A DNA stretch of 59,611 nt from Chloroflexota bacterium. GTDB taxonomy: Bacteria; Chloroflexota; Anaerolineae; UBA4142. Every line of letters begins with the position of its first letter. The first letter of the stretch is position 1. The DNA lies in NCBI GenBank assembly GCA_016223105.1, contig JACRPR010000082.1, positions 22,150 through 81,760 of the forward strand, given 5' to 3'. The position numbers were made by a program, and so were the translations under genes. The notes below the pieces were generated by a model, which saw only the letters and a program-made list of their open reading frames with translations, had not been told where the DNA came from and did no database searches. Below are positions 1 to 10,283 of this stretch, in pieces.

Positions 1-17
1 TGATAGCCAAGGAACTC

Positions 18-1436
18 ATGAAAATTTTTAGCGAAGCAAACTATGAATATGTTTTCGGAAAGCCAGGTGAGGCTGGTGTGCCTTTACGGATTGTGTCATA
101 CGCGCGGGATGGGGCACAAGTTTACTCACATGCGACCAAAATGTTACGAGTCGTACGAAGTGCTTACGTTGATACAAAATTGCATTGGTTTCAAGACGAA
201 TTAGCAGCCATTGCTCAAGAGGTTATCAGAAGTATTGAAGAATTTTGTGGCGAATATTTTCGCACGATTTCAAGTATCCAAGATGGTATGCCTGGTAATT
301 TTAATATCAGGTTCAAATGGTCTCCGCCTGATCCGATGTTCTCAGAAACCAAGATCGCAGAATCCATGGATCAAATAGTTAAACCGTTTAGAAGAGTAGG
401 AAAATCTGGGCTTGGACTATTTGTAGGGCAAAACACGATAAAGGAGAGAATTCGTTTTCAAATCAAACTTGCCCAAAAACGCGGAGCCCCGCTAAATCAT
501 ATGCTCATGTGTGGCCCAGATGGTGAGGGCAAAGCTTGGCTTGCTATGTGTGTAATTAACGAAATGCAAGCTCAAGGAACAAAAGGTGTTGTGGATCAAT
601 TTACAAATGTCGAGTTCCTTGATCACATAATCTCGAATTTTGGGGAAGGTGAGATTTTTTTGCTGGAACACCTTGATCGTTTGAATCAAAGATGTACTTC
701 CCAACTAGCTGAATATTTGATGAGTACTCGTGCGACGCCGTTGCCATCAAATGGACCGAAGTCACCGCGTTTTACCTTAATCGGAACAACATCACAACCA
801 AATGCAATTCGTGCACCCTTGCTAGCGAGTTTTGATGTCCGTTTGGATTTTGCCCCCTATACTCCGGAGGAGCTCGAATCCATAATATTCTTATTATTCT
901 ACGAAACTGTCCCGCCGATTGATTCATCAGCAGTTACTGAAATCATAAGACGGGCAAACGGAAGTCTTCAATCTGCAACCAGGTTGATGAAGCAGGCAAG
1001 GGAATTTGCTATTGTAAATGATCGCAGTTTTATTTCGGGCGATCTTGTATTAAACGCGGTTGGCATTTCATCAAGCGATTCTGTGGAAAAGGACATGACG
1101 GGCGTCGCGTTTGAAATCAAGTGCATGAATTTATTACGGAGAAGGAATTTCGAAGTCAGGTTGACGAGCAGAACTTCGGATGGGGGTATAGATTTGATTG
1201 CATTCTCAAGTGACCCGGTGATTGGTGGCAAGTATGTCGTTCAATGTAAGGACTGGGCTGGATCGGTAGGTGCACCTGTAGTGCGTGATTTGTATGGCGT
1301 TGTGCATGCAGAAGATGCTAACAAGGGCATATTGATAACTGCATCTTCTTTCACTCAAGAAGCGTTGAATTTTGCAATGGGGAAAAGATTGGAACTGATT
1401 GATGGTGCAATGTTGGGCTATCTACTTGCCGAATGA
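18..1436 (+). CDS. RuvB-like AAA ATPase fused to Mrr-type nuclease domain
   Basis: 472 aa. Residues 1-125 match nothing I recognise. Residues about 130-345 read like the RuvB/clamp-loader AAA core: a P-loop-like GPDGEGKA (166-173), a Walker-B-like IFLLEHLDRL (213-222) where the usual D-E is L-E, sensor-1-like GTTS (256-259), and a small helical lid. Residues about 361-472 form an Mrr_cat-type restriction endonuclease fold: conserved E366, D392 in GGIDLIAF, and Q409-C410-K411, the QxK form of the D/ExK nuclease motif. The P-loop has KA instead of KT/S, so ATP use is doubtful. The gene is clearly AT-rich compared with everything downstream, which suggests horizontal transfer. The likely role is DNA restriction or defence; that is inference, since I know no named family with this exact architecture. 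The upstream context lies outside the window. Confidence 0.7.
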   Translation: MKIFSEANYEYVFGKPGEAGVPLRIVSYARDGAQVYSHATKMLRVVRSAYVDTKLHWFQDELAAIAQEVIRSIEEFCGEYFRTISSIQDGMPGNFNIRFKWSPPDPMFSETKIAESMDQIVKPFRRVGKSGLGLFVGQNTIKERIRFQIKLAQKRGAPLNHMLMCGPDGEGKAWLAMCVINEMQAQGTKGVVDQFTNVEFLDHIISNFGEGEIFLLEHLDRLNQRCTSQLAEYLMSTRATPLPSNGPKSPRFTLIGTTSQPNAIRAPLLASFDVRLDFAPYTPEELESIIFLLFYETVPPIDSSAVTEIIRRANGSLQSATRLMKQAREFAIVNDRSFISGDLVLNAVGISSSDSVEKDMTGVAFEIKCMNLLRRRNFEVRLTSRTSDGGIDLIAFSSDPVIGGKYVVQCKDWAGSVGAPVVRDLYGVVHAEDANKGILITASSFTQEALNFAMGKRLELIDGAMLGYLLAE

Positions 1437-1482
1437 TAATGCCTGGTAATAATTCGACCCTTAATGACAAAGGAAGAAATTG

Positions 1483-3549
1483 ATGAATCACCCAACCAAC
1501 CCACTCGACCACCTCTGCATCAACACCATCCGCTTTCTCGCGGTGGACGCGATTCAGAAAGCGAACAGCGGACATCCCGGCTTGCCGATGGGCGGTGCGC
1601 CAATGGCGTATACGCTCTGGACGCGTTTTCTCAAACACAGTCCCAGCAATCCGCAGTGGCACAATCGTGATCGGTTCGTCTTGTCCGGCGGACACGGCTC
1701 GATGTTGTTGTACGCGTTACTGCATCTTACCGGTTACGATCTACCGCTCGATCAACTCAAACAATTTCGACAATGGGAAAGTCTGACCCCAGGACATCCC
1801 GAACGCGGCGTCGCGCCCGGCGTCGAAACGACGACGGGACCGCTCGGTCAAGGATTCGGCAACGCGATTGGAATGGCGGTTGCAGAAAAATTTCTCTCAG
1901 CGCGCTATAATCGTCCTGGTTTTGAAATCGTCCATCATCACACCTATTGCCTGCTCGGCGACGGCGATATGATGGAAGGCATCGCGTCCGAAGCCGCGTC
2001 GCTCGCGGGACATTGGCGGCTTGGCAAATTGATTTGTTTGTACGACGACAATCGCATTTCGCTCGCGGGTGCGACGAATTTATCGTTCAGCGAAGATCGC
2101 GCGAAACGCTTCGAGGCGTACGGCTGGCAAACGATCACGGTGGACGATGGGAACGATGTCGCCGCGATCGATCGCGCGATTCGCGCGGCGCAAGCCGAAA
2201 CCGACAAGCCAACCTTGATCCTGGTTCACACGATCATCGGTTACGGCGCGCCGCACAAACAAAACACGTTCGAGATTCACGGCGCGCCACTCGGCGCCGA
2301 TGAAGTGAAAGCGACGAAGCAAAACCTGGGATGGAATCCCGACGAATCGTTCGTCGTGCCGGGCAATGCGCTCGAACATTTCCGCGAAGCGATTGACGCC
2401 GGAAAAAAATCGGAAAGCGAGTGGAACGCGCGCTTTGCCGCGTACGCACAACAATTCCCGGAACTCGCGCGTGAGTACGAAACGATAATGCGCGGCGAAT
2501 TGCCGGCAAACTGGGATTCCGCGATCCCGGTTTTTCCGGCGGATGCCAAAGGTCTCGCGACGCGCGCATCTGGCGGGCAAGTGTTGAACGCGCTCGCAAA
2601 AAACATTCCGAACCTCATCGGCGGATCGGCGGACTTGAATCCTTCGACGAACACCGCGCTCAAAGGTCTCGGCGATTTTATGCCGCCCGAATTTGCGAGC
2701 GGCGATACGCAAGGCGCGGTCGGCGGCGGATTCGGTTACACCGGACGCAATTTGCATTTCGGCGTGCGCGAACACGCGATGGGCGCGATCGCGAACGGAC
2801 TCGCTCTGCACGGCGGCATCATTCCGTTCACCGCGACGTTTCTCACATTTTCCGATTATATGCGCGGCTCGATGCGGCTCGCGGCGATTATGGAACTGCC
2901 GGTGATTTTCGTTTTCACGCACGACAGCATCGGCGTCGGCGAAGACGGACCGACGCATCAGCCGGTCGAACATTTCGCGGCGTTGCGCGCGATTCCGCAT
3001 CTCACCGTGATTCGTCCCGGCGATGCGAACGAAGTCGCGGTCGCGTGGCGCGTCGCGATTGAATCGCGCAAACCGGTTGCGCTTGTCTTCACGCGCCAAA
3101 ATGTGCCGACGTTGGATCGCACCCTGAGCGGAGTCGAAGGGTACGCACCGGCGGATGGATTGCGACGCGGCGCGTACATTCTCGCCGATGTGCCGAATCC
3201 GCAGATCATTTTGATCGCGAGCGGATCCGAAGTGTCGTTGATTGTCGCCGCGCAGAAAAAATTGGCGGAGCAAGGAATCGCCGCGCGGGTTGTCGCGATG
3301 CCATCCTGGGAATTGTTCGACGCGCAATCCCAGGATTATCGCGACCTGGTTTTGCCGCCGCACATTCGCGCGCGGCTCGCGGTCGAAGCCGGTGTAACCC
3401 AGGGCTGGCACAAGTACGTCGGACTCGACGGTGATGTGATCGGCGTGGATCGTTTTGGCGCGAGCGCGCCGTTCGCGGTGGTCTTTGAAAAGTACGGGTT
3501 TACTGTTGACAATGTCGTCGCGCGCGCGCGCAAGTTGGTTGAAAAATAA
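1483..3549 (+). CDS. tkt: transketolase
   Basis: 688 aa, normal family length. It transfers two-carbon ketol units between sugar phosphates in the non-oxidative pentose phosphate pathway, with thiamine diphosphate. Visible landmarks are the N-terminal substrate motif [10 protein letters not shown] (H31), LSGGHGS with H71, the ThDP/metal motif GDGDMMEG (159-166), and the pyrimidine-domain stretch [20 protein letters not shown] start at ATG 1483 because AGGAAG lies 6 nt upstream; a TTG three bases earlier is also in frame. Around 3123-3141 the coding sequence contains CCTGAGCGGAGTCGAAGGG, part of a dispersed repeat, giving an extra LSGVEG in a surface stretch that is normally shorter. First gene of the sugar-phosphate block. 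Confidence 0.95.
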   Translation: MNHPTNPLDHLCINTIRFLAVDAIQKANSGHPGLPMGGAPMAYTLWTRFLKHSPSNPQWHNRDRFVLSGGHGSMLLYALLHLTGYDLPLDQLKQFRQWESLTPGHPERGVAPGVETTTGPLGQGFGNAIGMAVAEKFLSARYNRPGFEIVHHHTYCLLGDGDMMEGIASEAASLAGHWRLGKLICLYDDNRISLAGATNLSFSEDRAKRFEAYGWQTITVDDGNDVAAIDRAIRAAQAETDKPTLILVHTIIGYGAPHKQNTFEIHGAPLGADEVKATKQNLGWNPDESFVVPGNALEHFREAIDAGKKSESEWNARFAAYAQQFPELAREYETIMRGELPANWDSAIPVFPADAKGLATRASGGQVLNALAKNIPNLIGGSADLNPSTNTALKGLGDFMPPEFASGDTQGAVGGGFGYTGRNLHFGVREHAMGAIANGLALHGGIIPFTATFLTFSDYMRGSMRLAAIMELPVIFVFTHDSIGVGEDGPTHQPVEHFAALRAIPHLTVIRPGDANEVAVAWRVAIESRKPVALVFTRQNVPTLDRTLSGVEGYAPADGLRRGAYILADVPNPQIILIASGSEVSLIVAAQKKLAEQGIAARVVAMPSWELFDAQSQDYRDLVLPPHIRARLAVEAGVTQGWHKYVGLDGDVIGVDRFGASAPFAVVFEKYGFTVDNVVARARKLVEK

Positions 3550-3552
3550 AGC

Positions 3553-3640
3553 GAGTGGCGGAGCGGGAGAGTGGGAGAGGGGGTGAGAGGGAGAATCTTC
3601 TCCCCCTCTCCCACTCTCTCCTTCTCCCACTCGACAAAGA
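3553..3640. repeat. GA/CT-rich imperfect inverted repeat
   Basis: Between tkt and the next gene lies a hairpin built from short tandem units: GGGAGAGTGGGAGAGG on the left arm and CCCTCTCCCACTC on the right. It resembles the other low-complexity hairpins in this window (9336, 14808, 17610, 33690, 51640, 52668). It could attenuate transcription between the two genes, but there is no T-tract typical of a terminator. Confidence 0.6.
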
Positions 3641-3644
3641 AACG

Positions 3645-4490
3645 ATGACCACACTCGTCCACGCTCTCCCCATCACCGCGCTCGTGCTCGTGCTGATTTA
3701 CAAATGGTTCGCGCTTGATGATCGCTACGCGGTGTTTCTCTACAATCATCTAAACGCGACGCCGTTCGACGCGGTAACGACGAGCCGCTATTGGATGGCC
3801 GGTTTGGTCGCAAGCGCGATTGTGATGCTGGGTTACATCGCGGCAAATTTTTTAATCGCGCGCTTCAAACGCGATTACTGCGCGCCGACCTGGTGGCATG
3901 TGTGGTTGACCTGCGCGGTGCCACTCGCACTTGCGATCCCGTTGATCGTGATGAACGTCAACACGCCGACGATGCCGATTGAAATCGCGTTGATGCTTGT
4001 CGCCGCGACCTTGATTGGTCTTGTGATCGCGTTGATGCCGGGATCGCTCGCGGCGCATCACCCGCGCCAACTCGCGTGGATCGGCTTGGATGGCTGGGGA
4101 CTCATCCCGGTTTTATCATTGTTGCGCGCGATTGAATTGCCGGGGCGCGGCTTGTCGGTGCGCGCGGATGTGGCGTACGCGTTCGCGATTGGCAGTGTTG
4201 TTTTTGGAATCGTGTGGCTCGTCGCGCTGAACGGTTTCCGCGCGCGACGGCACATTCCATCGCCGCGCGCGTGGCAAGTGTACGGCGCGGGCTTGGGGTG
4301 GTGTTATATTTTTCTGCCGCTCGTGCATTACCTGATCGCGACGCCCGCGCAATTCAAATACATCACGTCGGCGTCTAACTTTTTCGCGTTCGATCCATTT
4401 TTGCAACTCGCAACATTTATCGTCGCGGGGGTCCTGGTTTTCGCGAATGAAAAATTTTGGTCTTGGCGTTTGCGAAAATCAATCGCGTAA
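3645..4490 (+). CDS. polytopic membrane protein, function unknown
   Basis: 281 aa from ATG 3645; an in-frame extension to 3555 would only translate the hairpin repeat, so I reject it. About seven hydrophobic segments can be drawn (near residues 7-25, 50-75, 85-108, 115-137, 170-195, 210-235, 255-275), with many small residues and no soluble domain. No motif tells a function. It lies between tkt and rpiB in the same orientation, 95 nt after tkt, so it is probably co-transcribed with the pentose phosphate genes; a link to them is only positional. Confidence 0.7.
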   Translation: MTTLVHALPITALVLVLIYKWFALDDRYAVFLYNHLNATPFDAVTTSRYWMAGLVASAIVMLGYIAANFLIARFKRDYCAPTWWHVWLTCAVPLALAIPLIVMNVNTPTMPIEIALMLVAATLIGLVIALMPGSLAAHHPRQLAWIGLDGWGLIPVLSLLRAIELPGRGLSVRADVAYAFAIGSVVFGIVWLVALNGFRARRHIPSPRAWQVYGAGLGWCYIFLPLVHYLIATPAQFKYITSASNFFAFDPFLQLATFIVAGVLVFANEKFWSWRLRKSIA

Positions 4491-4506
4491 ACGCGCGACT
4501 CCAAAA

Positions 4507-4556
4507 ATTGATTCACGCATCACGATTTACGTTTTACGCTTTACGTTTTACGGAGC
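4507..4556 (+). repeat. TTTACG-type short direct repeats
   Basis: Four near-identical 7-8 nt units of the TTTACGTTTTACG kind just before the rpiB start. They belong to the same class of low-complexity tandem units that build the hairpins elsewhere in the window. They sit in the rpiB leader and leave little room for a normal ribosome-binding site. Confidence 0.5.
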
Positions 4557-4560
4557 AACT

Positions 4561-5013
4561 ATGAACATCGCCCTCGGCGCAGATCACGGCGGCTTTTCGC
4601 TCAAGCAAACCGTCGTTGACGAATTGACCAAACTTGGGCATACTATCGTGGACTGCGGCGCGCGCGCGTACGATAAACTCGACGACTATCCCGATTTCGC
4701 GCGCGCGGTCGGCGCGGCGATTCAACGCGGCGACGCAACGCGCGGGATTGTGATCTGCGGTTCCGGCGTTGGCGCGGCGATCGCATCGAATAAATTACGC
4801 GGCATTCGCGCGTGCGTGTGCCACGACACGTACTCGGCGCGGCAGGGCGTCGAGCACGACGACCTGAATGTGTTGTGCCTCGGCGCGCGCATCATCGGCG
4901 ACGAACTCGCGAAAGAAATCGTGCGCGCGTTCGCGTCCGCGCAATTTTCGACTGAAGCGCGATTCCATCGCCGCCGCGCCAAAGTGTTGGAGATCGAACG
5001 CGACCAAGCATAA
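4561..5013 (+). CDS. rpiB: ribose-5-phosphate isomerase B
   Basis: 150 aa, normal RpiB length. Interconverts ribose 5-phosphate and ribulose 5-phosphate. Family landmarks: ALGADHGGFSLK at the N-terminus (D8, H9), YPDFA, the catalytic cysteine in VICGSGVGAAIASNK (C66), and CHDTYSARQGVEHDDLNVLCLG, which contributes the phosphate and ring-opening residues (H88, R94, H99). The start is ATG 4561; a longer frame upstream runs back into the previous gene and a repeat and is not plausible. It sits between tkt and tal-pgi in the sugar-phosphate block. Confidence 0.93.
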   Translation: MNIALGADHGGFSLKQTVVDELTKLGHTIVDCGARAYDKLDDYPDFARAVGAAIQRGDATRGIVICGSGVGAAIASNKLRGIRACVCHDTYSARQGVEHDDLNVLCLGARIIGDELAKEIVRAFASAQFSTEARFHRRRAKVLEIERDQA

Positions 5014-5058
5014 TCAGTGAACAGTAAACGGTGTTCACTTTTATAACAAGGAGTTACG

Positions 5059-7812
5059 ATGAGCAATTCACTGCGCGACCTCAAACAACTCGGACAGTCC
5101 ATCTGGCTCGATAGCATTCGCCGCACGCACATCACCGCGGGCGGCTTGCAAAAATTGATTGACGACGACGGCATTCGCGGCGAAACCTCCAACCCAGCGA
5201 TTTTTGAAAAAGCGATCGCGGGCAGTCGCGATTACGACGACGACGTGCGCGAATTGATCGCCGCCGGAAAAAACGCGCTCGAAATTTATGAGACGCTCGC
5301 GCTCAAAGATGTGCAAATGGCGTGCGATGTTTTTCGCGCGACGTACGACGCGACCCAGGGCGGCGATGGTTTCGTCAGTCTCGAAGTCTCGCCGAAACTC
5401 GCGTACGATCCGCGCGGCACGATTGTCGAAGCCAAGCGTTTGTTCGCCGCGGTGAATCGCCCGAACGTGATGATCAAAATTCCCGGCACGCCCCAGGGTT
5501 TGCCCGCGATTGAAGAATGTTTGTACAGCGGACTCAACATCAACATCACGCTCTTGTTCGCGGTCGAAGCGTACGAGCAAGTCGCGTGGACGTACGTGCG
5601 CGCGCTCGAACGCCGCGCCGCCGAAGGCAAACCGATTGATCGCATCGCGTCGGTCGCGAGTTTTTTCGTCAGCCGCATTGACACGCTAGCGGATTCATTG
5701 CTCGCGCAAAAAGGACAAACCGCGTTGCAAGGCAAAGCCGCGATTGCGAACGCGCAAATGGCGTACGCGCTCTTCAAAACGATTTTCGCCGATCCGCGTT
5801 TTATCGCGTTAAAAGCGCGCGGCGCGCGCGCGCAACGACCGTTGTGGGCAAGCACGAGCACGAAAAATCCAAACTATCGCGACGTGCTGTACGTCGAATC
5901 GCTGATCGGTCCCGACACGATCAACACCCTGCCGCTGGAAACGATTGACGCGTTTCGCGATCACGGCATCGCGCGCGCGACGATTGAAGACGATCTCGAC
6001 GGCGCGCGCCGCGCGTTGCGTGAAATCGAAGACGCCGGTGTTTCGATGCAAGCGGTTACGCGCCAGGTTCTCGATGAGGGTGTGCTCAAATTCGACCAGG
6101 CGTTCGATCAATTGCTCGCGAGTGTTGAAGCGAAAATTACGGCGGCGACGAGCGCGCGGCAAAGCGCGAACCTCGGACGGTACACCAAAGAGGTCGAGGA
6201 GATTCTTCGCTTCGCTCAGAATGACAAATTGGCGGAGCGGATTTGGAAAAAAGACCCGGCGGTGTGGAAGCCGAGTCCAAAAGATCAAAATGAAATCGTG
6301 GATCGGCTGGGCTGGCTCACGGTCGCGCGCGATCTGCAAAACCAGGTCGGCGATCTGCGCGCGTTCGGCGATGAGATCAAACGCGCGGGTTACAAATCGG
6401 TCGTGTTGTGCGGAATGGGCGGCTCGAGTTTGTGCGTCGAGGTTCTGCGCGATACGCTCGGCGTCGCGCGCGGCTATCCCAAAATGTTTATCCTCGACAC
6501 AACCGATCCCGCGGCGATTCGCGCGGTTGAGCGCAAAATTGATGCGAAGAAAACCGTGTTTATCATCGCGAGCAAATCGGGCGGCACGGTTGAAACGTTT
6601 TCGCACTACAAATATTTCGCCGCCAAAGTGCCCGCGCAAAATTTCGTCGCGATCACCGACCCAGGTTCGGGTTTGGAAAAACTCGCGCGTGAAAAAGGGT
6701 TTCGCCGCGTGTTCCTGAATCCAGCCGACATCGGCGGACGTTATTCCGCGTTGTCGCTTTTCGGGCTTGTGCCGGCGGCGTTGATGGGAATTGATCTCGA
6801 ACGCTTGCTCGCGCGCGGCGAAGAAATGGCGCGCGCGTGCGCGGCGGAAAAAAATCCCGGTGTATGGCTTGGCGTCGTGTGGGCGACGCTCGCGCAACGC
6901 GGGCGCGATAAAATTACGATCATTCCGTCACGCGGTCTCGAAACATTTGGCGCGTGGGCAGAACAGTTGATCGCGGAATCTACCGGCAAAGAGGGCAAAG
7001 GTCTCGTGCCGATTGATGGCGAGCCGCACGCGCCGGTGTCGCAGTACGGCGCGGATCGCGTCTTTGTGTATTTGCGTTTGTCCGGCGCAAAAAATGCCGC
7101 GCTCGATCGCAAAGTAACCGCGCTCGAAGAATCGGGGCAACCGGTGGTGCGCTTGTCCTTGCGCGATGTGTACGACATCGGCGCGGAATTTTTCCGCTGG
7201 GAATTTGCGACGGCGGTCGCGGGCGTGCGGCTTGGCATCAACGCGTTCGATCAACCGAATGTGCAGGAATCGAAAGATAACACCAAACGCGTTTTGGAAA
7301 GTAAAAAACTCAAAACGGAAAAACCGGTGTGGCAGAACAAGCAATTCGCAATTTATGCGACGGATAAAATCAAAGCGAAAACTCTGCGCGATGTTTTGCG
7401 CGCGTTCATCGCGCAAGCAAATGACGGGGATTATCTCGCGGTGATGGCGTACCTCGAACGCGCGTCGAAGACGGAACGCGCGTTGCAATCCATGCGCGTC
7501 GCCGCGCGGCGCGCGACCAAAATCGCGACGACGCTCGGTTACGGTCCGCGCTTTTTGCACTCGACGGGACAGTTACACAAGGGCGGCGCGAACAATGTGC
7601 TCGGGTTGCAAATCACCGCGGAGGATCGCGCGGACGCGAAAATCCCGGACGCGGCGTACTCGTTCGGCGCGCTCAAACGCGCGCAAGCGCAGGGCGATTG
7701 GCAATCGTTCAAAGATCACAAACGCCGCGCGTTGCGCGTGCATTTAAAACGCGGCGCGACGCTCGCGCAATTCGTGAAAGAATTTGCGAGCGCGCTGAAA
7801 GCAATCAAATAA
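5059..7812 (+). CDS. tal-pgi: bifunctional transaldolase / glucose-6-phosphate isomerase
   Basis: 917 aa fusion. Residues 1-370 are a transaldolase ([16 protein letters not shown], Schiff-base lysine K140 in [26 protein letters not shown]). Residues about 395-917 are a Pgi domain ([29 protein letters not shown] with the SIS phosphate-binding signature; [13 protein letters not shown] [11 protein letters not shown]; a C-terminal [15 protein letters not shown] with the catalytic His). It links glycolysis to the non-oxidative pentose phosphate branch. The start has AAGGAG 8 nt upstream. Exactly at the domain junction (6199-6226, residues 381-390) a dispersed repeat is inserted in frame, coding [11 protein letters not shown]. 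zwf overlaps the stop as TAATG. Tal-Pgi fusions are known in several bacteria. Confidence 0.95.
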   Translation: MSNSLRDLKQLGQSIWLDSIRRTHITAGGLQKLIDDDGIRGETSNPAIFEKAIAGSRDYDDDVRELIAAGKNALEIYETLALKDVQMACDVFRATYDATQGGDGFVSLEVSPKLAYDPRGTIVEAKRLFAAVNRPNVMIKIPGTPQGLPAIEECLYSGLNINITLLFAVEAYEQVAWTYVRALERRAAEGKPIDRIASVASFFVSRIDTLADSLLAQKGQTALQGKAAIANAQMAYALFKTIFADPRFIALKARGARAQRPLWASTSTKNPNYRDVLYVESLIGPDTINTLPLETIDAFRDHGIARATIEDDLDGARRALREIEDAGVSMQAVTRQVLDEGVLKFDQAFDQLLASVEAKITAATSARQSANLGRYTKEVEEILRFAQNDKLAERIWKKDPAVWKPSPKDQNEIVDRLGWLTVARDLQNQVGDLRAFGDEIKRAGYKSVVLCGMGGSSLCVEVLRDTLGVARGYPKMFILDTTDPAAIRAVERKIDAKKTVFIIASKSGGTVETFSHYKYFAAKVPAQNFVAITDPGSGLEKLAREKGFRRVFLNPADIGGRYSALSLFGLVPAALMGIDLERLLARGEEMARACAAEKNPGVWLGVVWATLAQRGRDKITIIPSRGLETFGAWAEQLIAESTGKEGKGLVPIDGEPHAPVSQYGADRVFVYLRLSGAKNAALDRKVTALEESGQPVVRLSLRDVYDIGAEFFRWEFATAVAGVRLGINAFDQPNVQESKDNTKRVLESKKLKTEKPVWQNKQFAIYATDKIKAKTLRDVLRAFIAQANDGDYLAVMAYLERASKTERALQSMRVAARRATKIATTLGYGPRFLHSTGQLHKGGANNVLGLQITAEDRADAKIPDAAYSFGALKRAQAQGDWQSFKDHKRRALRVHLKRGATLAQFVKEFASALKAIK
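6199..6226 (+). repeat. in-frame palindromic-element half in tal-pgi linker
   Basis: The stretch contains TTCGCTTCGCTCAGAATGAC, one arm of the dispersed GTCATTCTGAGCGAAGCGAAG family. It lies in frame in the linker between the transaldolase and isomerase domains, where extra residues would be tolerated. Confidence 0.75.
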
Positions 7813-9332
7813 TGGATGTTCAATCGGGACACTTGCGCGTCGGCTTGCCCGCGCAAAAAATGCCGCCGCCCGCGACACTCGTCATTTTTGGCGCGACCGG
7901 CGATCTGACGCAACGCAAACTTTTGCCCGCGCTGTTCGATCTGTACTGCGATAAACGTTTGCCCGAAGGATTCAGCGTGATCGGATTCGCGCGCCGCGAA
8001 AAATCGTCCGATGAATTTCGCGTCGAGATGCGCGAAGCGGTCGCGAAATTCGCGCGCAACAATCCAATGGGTAATGCCAAGTGGGACACGTTCGCGCGCG
8101 GCTTGTATTATCATCAAGCCGAGTTTCACGATTTGAACGGGTGCATCGGGCTGGCGCGCTTGTGTGACAAGATTGATCAAGAACGCGGCACGCAGGGCAA
8201 TCGTTTGTTTTATCTCGCAACCGCGCCGGAATATTACGCGCTGATCATCAAACAGTTGGGCGAAGCCGGACTCGCGCGTTCGGAAAAAGGATGGGCGCGC
8301 ATCATCATCGAAAAACCATTCGGGCGCAATCTGACCAGCGCGCAAGAATTAAATCGTGACGTGTTGGCGGTGTTCGACGAATCCCAGGTCTATCGCATTG
8401 ATCACTATCTCGGCAAAGAGACGGTGCAAAATATTCTGGCGTTTCGTTTTGCGAACGCGATTTTCGAGCCGTTGTGGAATCGCAACTATGTGGACAATGT
8501 ACAAATCACCGCGGCGGAATCGGTCGGGGTCGAGGGGCGCGGCGGTTATTACGAAACCGCCGGCGCGTTGCGCGATATGGTGCAATCGCATTTGCTCCAA
8601 CTCGTCGCGCTGACCGCGATGGAGCCGCCGGTCTCATTCGACGCGCAATCGGTGCACGATGAAAAGGTCAAGGTTCTGCGCGCGGTCAACGCGTTGTCGC
8701 CGGAAGAGATCAATAACCAGGTCGTGCGTGGGCAGTACGGCGCGGGAAATAATTTGCCCGGCTATCGCGAAGAATCGCGCGTCGAGCCGGATTCGTGCAC
8801 GGAAACGTACGTCGCGCTGAAACTGGGGATTGATAATTGGCGTTGGGCGGGCGTGCCGTTTTTTGTGCGGACCGGCAAACGTCTGCCGCGCCGCTGTACG
8901 GAAATTATGATTCAATTCAAAACCGTGCCGCATCCCTTGTTCGCACAACAGGTCTCTGAAGGCATCGAGCCGAACATTCTCGAAATTCGTTTGCAACCGG
9001 ACGAAGGGATCAATTTGCGTTTTGCGGTGAAACAACCGGGACAAATCATTCGTTTGCGCGATGTGAAAATGGATTTCTTTTACAAGACCGCGTTCGGCGC
9101 CGCGCCGGGTGAAGCGTACGAAACGCTCTTGCTCGACGCGATGCGCGGCGATTCGACCTTGTTCAACCGGCGCGATGAAGTGGAGATCGCGTGGTCGCTG
9201 ATGACGCCGATTCTCCAACATTGGCAAGACGCGCCGTCGCCGAATTTTCCGAATTACGCGACCGGCACCTGGGGACCCCGCGCCGCCGATAACATGCTTG
9301 CGCGCGATGGGCGCACCTGGCATGAACCGTGA
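7812..9332 (+). CDS. zwf: glucose-6-phosphate 1-dehydrogenase
   Basis: 506 aa, typical length. Oxidises glucose 6-phosphate to 6-phosphogluconolactone, the entry step of the oxidative pentose phosphate pathway. Visible: Rossmann motif [16 protein letters not shown] (27-41), IIIEKPFG with the substrate lysine, the active-site signature RIDHYLGKE (about 195-203), and [11 protein letters not shown]. The start is ATG 7812, which overlaps the tal-pgi TAA (TAATG), implying translational coupling; a longer frame to 7698 lies inside tal-pgi and is unlikely. pgl follows after a repeat hairpin. Confidence 0.95.
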   Translation: MDVQSGHLRVGLPAQKMPPPATLVIFGATGDLTQRKLLPALFDLYCDKRLPEGFSVIGFARREKSSDEFRVEMREAVAKFARNNPMGNAKWDTFARGLYYHQAEFHDLNGCIGLARLCDKIDQERGTQGNRLFYLATAPEYYALIIKQLGEAGLARSEKGWARIIIEKPFGRNLTSAQELNRDVLAVFDESQVYRIDHYLGKETVQNILAFRFANAIFEPLWNRNYVDNVQITAAESVGVEGRGGYYETAGALRDMVQSHLLQLVALTAMEPPVSFDAQSVHDEKVKVLRAVNALSPEEINNQVVRGQYGAGNNLPGYREESRVEPDSCTETYVALKLGIDNWRWAGVPFFVRTGKRLPRRCTEIMIQFKTVPHPLFAQQVSEGIEPNILEIRLQPDEGINLRFAVKQPGQIIRLRDVKMDFFYKTAFGAAPGEAYETLLLDAMRGDSTLFNRRDEVEIAWSLMTPILQHWQDAPSPNFPNYATGTWGPRAADNMLARDGRTWHEP

Positions 9333-9335
9333 GTG

Positions 9336-9397
9336 AATTTCAGATTTCAGATTTCAAATTGCAGGTTGGAAATCTGAAATCTGAAATTTGAAATTGC
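9336..9397. repeat. ATTTCAG tandem-unit hairpin between zwf and pgl
   Basis: Left arm: repeated ATTTCAG units ending in CAAATTGCA. Right arm: the complementary GAAATCT units ending AAATTGCA. The arms can fold into a long stem with a short GGTT-containing loop. It fills the whole gap between zwf and pgl, and pgl starts 3 nt after it. Confidence 0.8.
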
Positions 9398-9400
9398 AAA

Positions 9401-10204
9401 ATGCAATCACCCGAAATTGAAATCTTTTCCGACCGTGCCGCGCTGACGCGAGACGCCGCGCGGCGTTTTGTTGCGTGTGCGCGCGACGTGATTGCCGCGC
9501 GCATCCTGAGCGGAGGCGAAGGATATTTTTCGGTCGCGCTCTCCGGCGGATCCACGCCGCGCGATTTGTACGCTCTGCTCGCGACGCCGGAATTTTCGAT
9601 GCAAGTGGATTGGGCGCGCGTCCACATTTTTTTCGGCGATGAGCGCGCGGTGCCGCCCGATCACGCGGACAGCAATTTCAAAATGGCGAACGATGTTTTG
9701 CTTGCGCGTGTGCCACTGCCCGCGCAAAATGTGCATCGTATTCGCACAGAGCTCGCGCCGGATGAAGCCGCGCGCGAGTACGAACGCGAGTTGCGCGATT
9801 TTTTTGTGAACAGCACGCTTCGCGTGAGCGGAACGGAGCGAAGCGGAGTGGAGTCGAAGGACGTGTTGCCGCGTTTCGATTTGGTTTTGCTCGGTCTCGG
9901 CGCGAACGGACACACCGCATCGCTCTTTCCGCGCACGCGCGTTTTGCGGGAACAAGCGCGCTGGGTCGCGGCGGAGTACATTGACGAAATAAAAATGAAT
10001 CGCATCACATTGACCGCGCCGGTGATCAATGCGTCGGCAAATATCCTGTGGCTCGTCGCGGGCGCGGACAAAGCGGCAACGGTGCGCGCGGTTCTGCGCG
10101 GCGCGTATTGCCCCGACGATTTGCCCGCGCAGTTGATCGCGCCGCGCGATGCGCGCGTGGTGTGGTTGATGGATCGAGACGCGGCGCGCGAATTGTCACG
10201 CTGA
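9401..10204 (+). CDS. pgl: 6-phosphogluconolactonase
   Basis: 267 aa, slightly longer than usual for the DevB/NagB-like family. Hydrolyses 6-phosphogluconolactone, the product of zwf just upstream. Landmarks: [33 protein letters not shown] and [13 protein letters not shown], the family signature [13 protein letters not shown] with N replacing D. Two repeat effects: an in-frame insert at 9815-9864 encodes [13 protein letters not shown], and the last codons plus the TGA stop come from the palindromic element that starts at 10195. No good ribosome-binding site is visible because the hairpin abuts the ATG. Confidence 0.9.
   Translation: MQSPEIEIFSDRAALTRDAARRFVACARDVIAARILSGGEGYFSVALSGGSTPRDLYALLATPEFSMQVDWARVHIFFGDERAVPPDHADSNFKMANDVLLARVPLPAQNVHRIRTELAPDEAAREYERELRDFFVNSTLRVSGTERSGVESKDVLPRFDLVLLGLGANGHTASLFPRTRVLREQARWVAAEYIDEIKMNRITLTAPVINASANILWLVAGADKAATVRAVLRGAYCPDDLPAQLIAPRDARVVWLMDRDAARELSR
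9815..9864 (+). repeat. in-frame palindromic element in pgl
   Basis: A 50-bp stretch with ACGCTTCGC and GCGAAGCG arms and the AGTCGAAGGA tail seen in other dispersed elements here. Translated in frame within pgl at about residues 139-155, between two conserved blocks. Confidence 0.7.
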
Positions 10205-10263
10205 GCGAAGCGAAGCGTCTCGCTCGCGGTGTGACGAGATTCTTCGCTTCGCTCAGAACGACG
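10195..10263. repeat. palindromic element between pgl and carA
   Basis: Left arm TGTCACGCTGAGCGAAGCG, right arm TTCGCTTCGCTCAGAACGAC: an imperfect inverted repeat of the GTCATTCTGAGCGAAG family. Its left arm supplies the last residues (LSR) and the stop codon of pgl, and its right arm ends 21 nt before the carA ATG. Confidence 0.75.
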
Positions 10264-10283
10264 AGCTGGAGGATTCAAACCCA

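Noticed and set aside
3555..3644. N-terminal extension of the membrane protein gene through the GA-rich hairpin
   Set aside because: It would put a charged, repeat-coded segment before the first membrane helix; ATG 3645 gives a normal start.
2080..3654. A 524-codon open frame on the minus strand over tkt
   Set aside because: Arg-rich, no domain, fully antisense to a clear transketolase; long antisense frames are expected in this CGCG-rich coding sequence.
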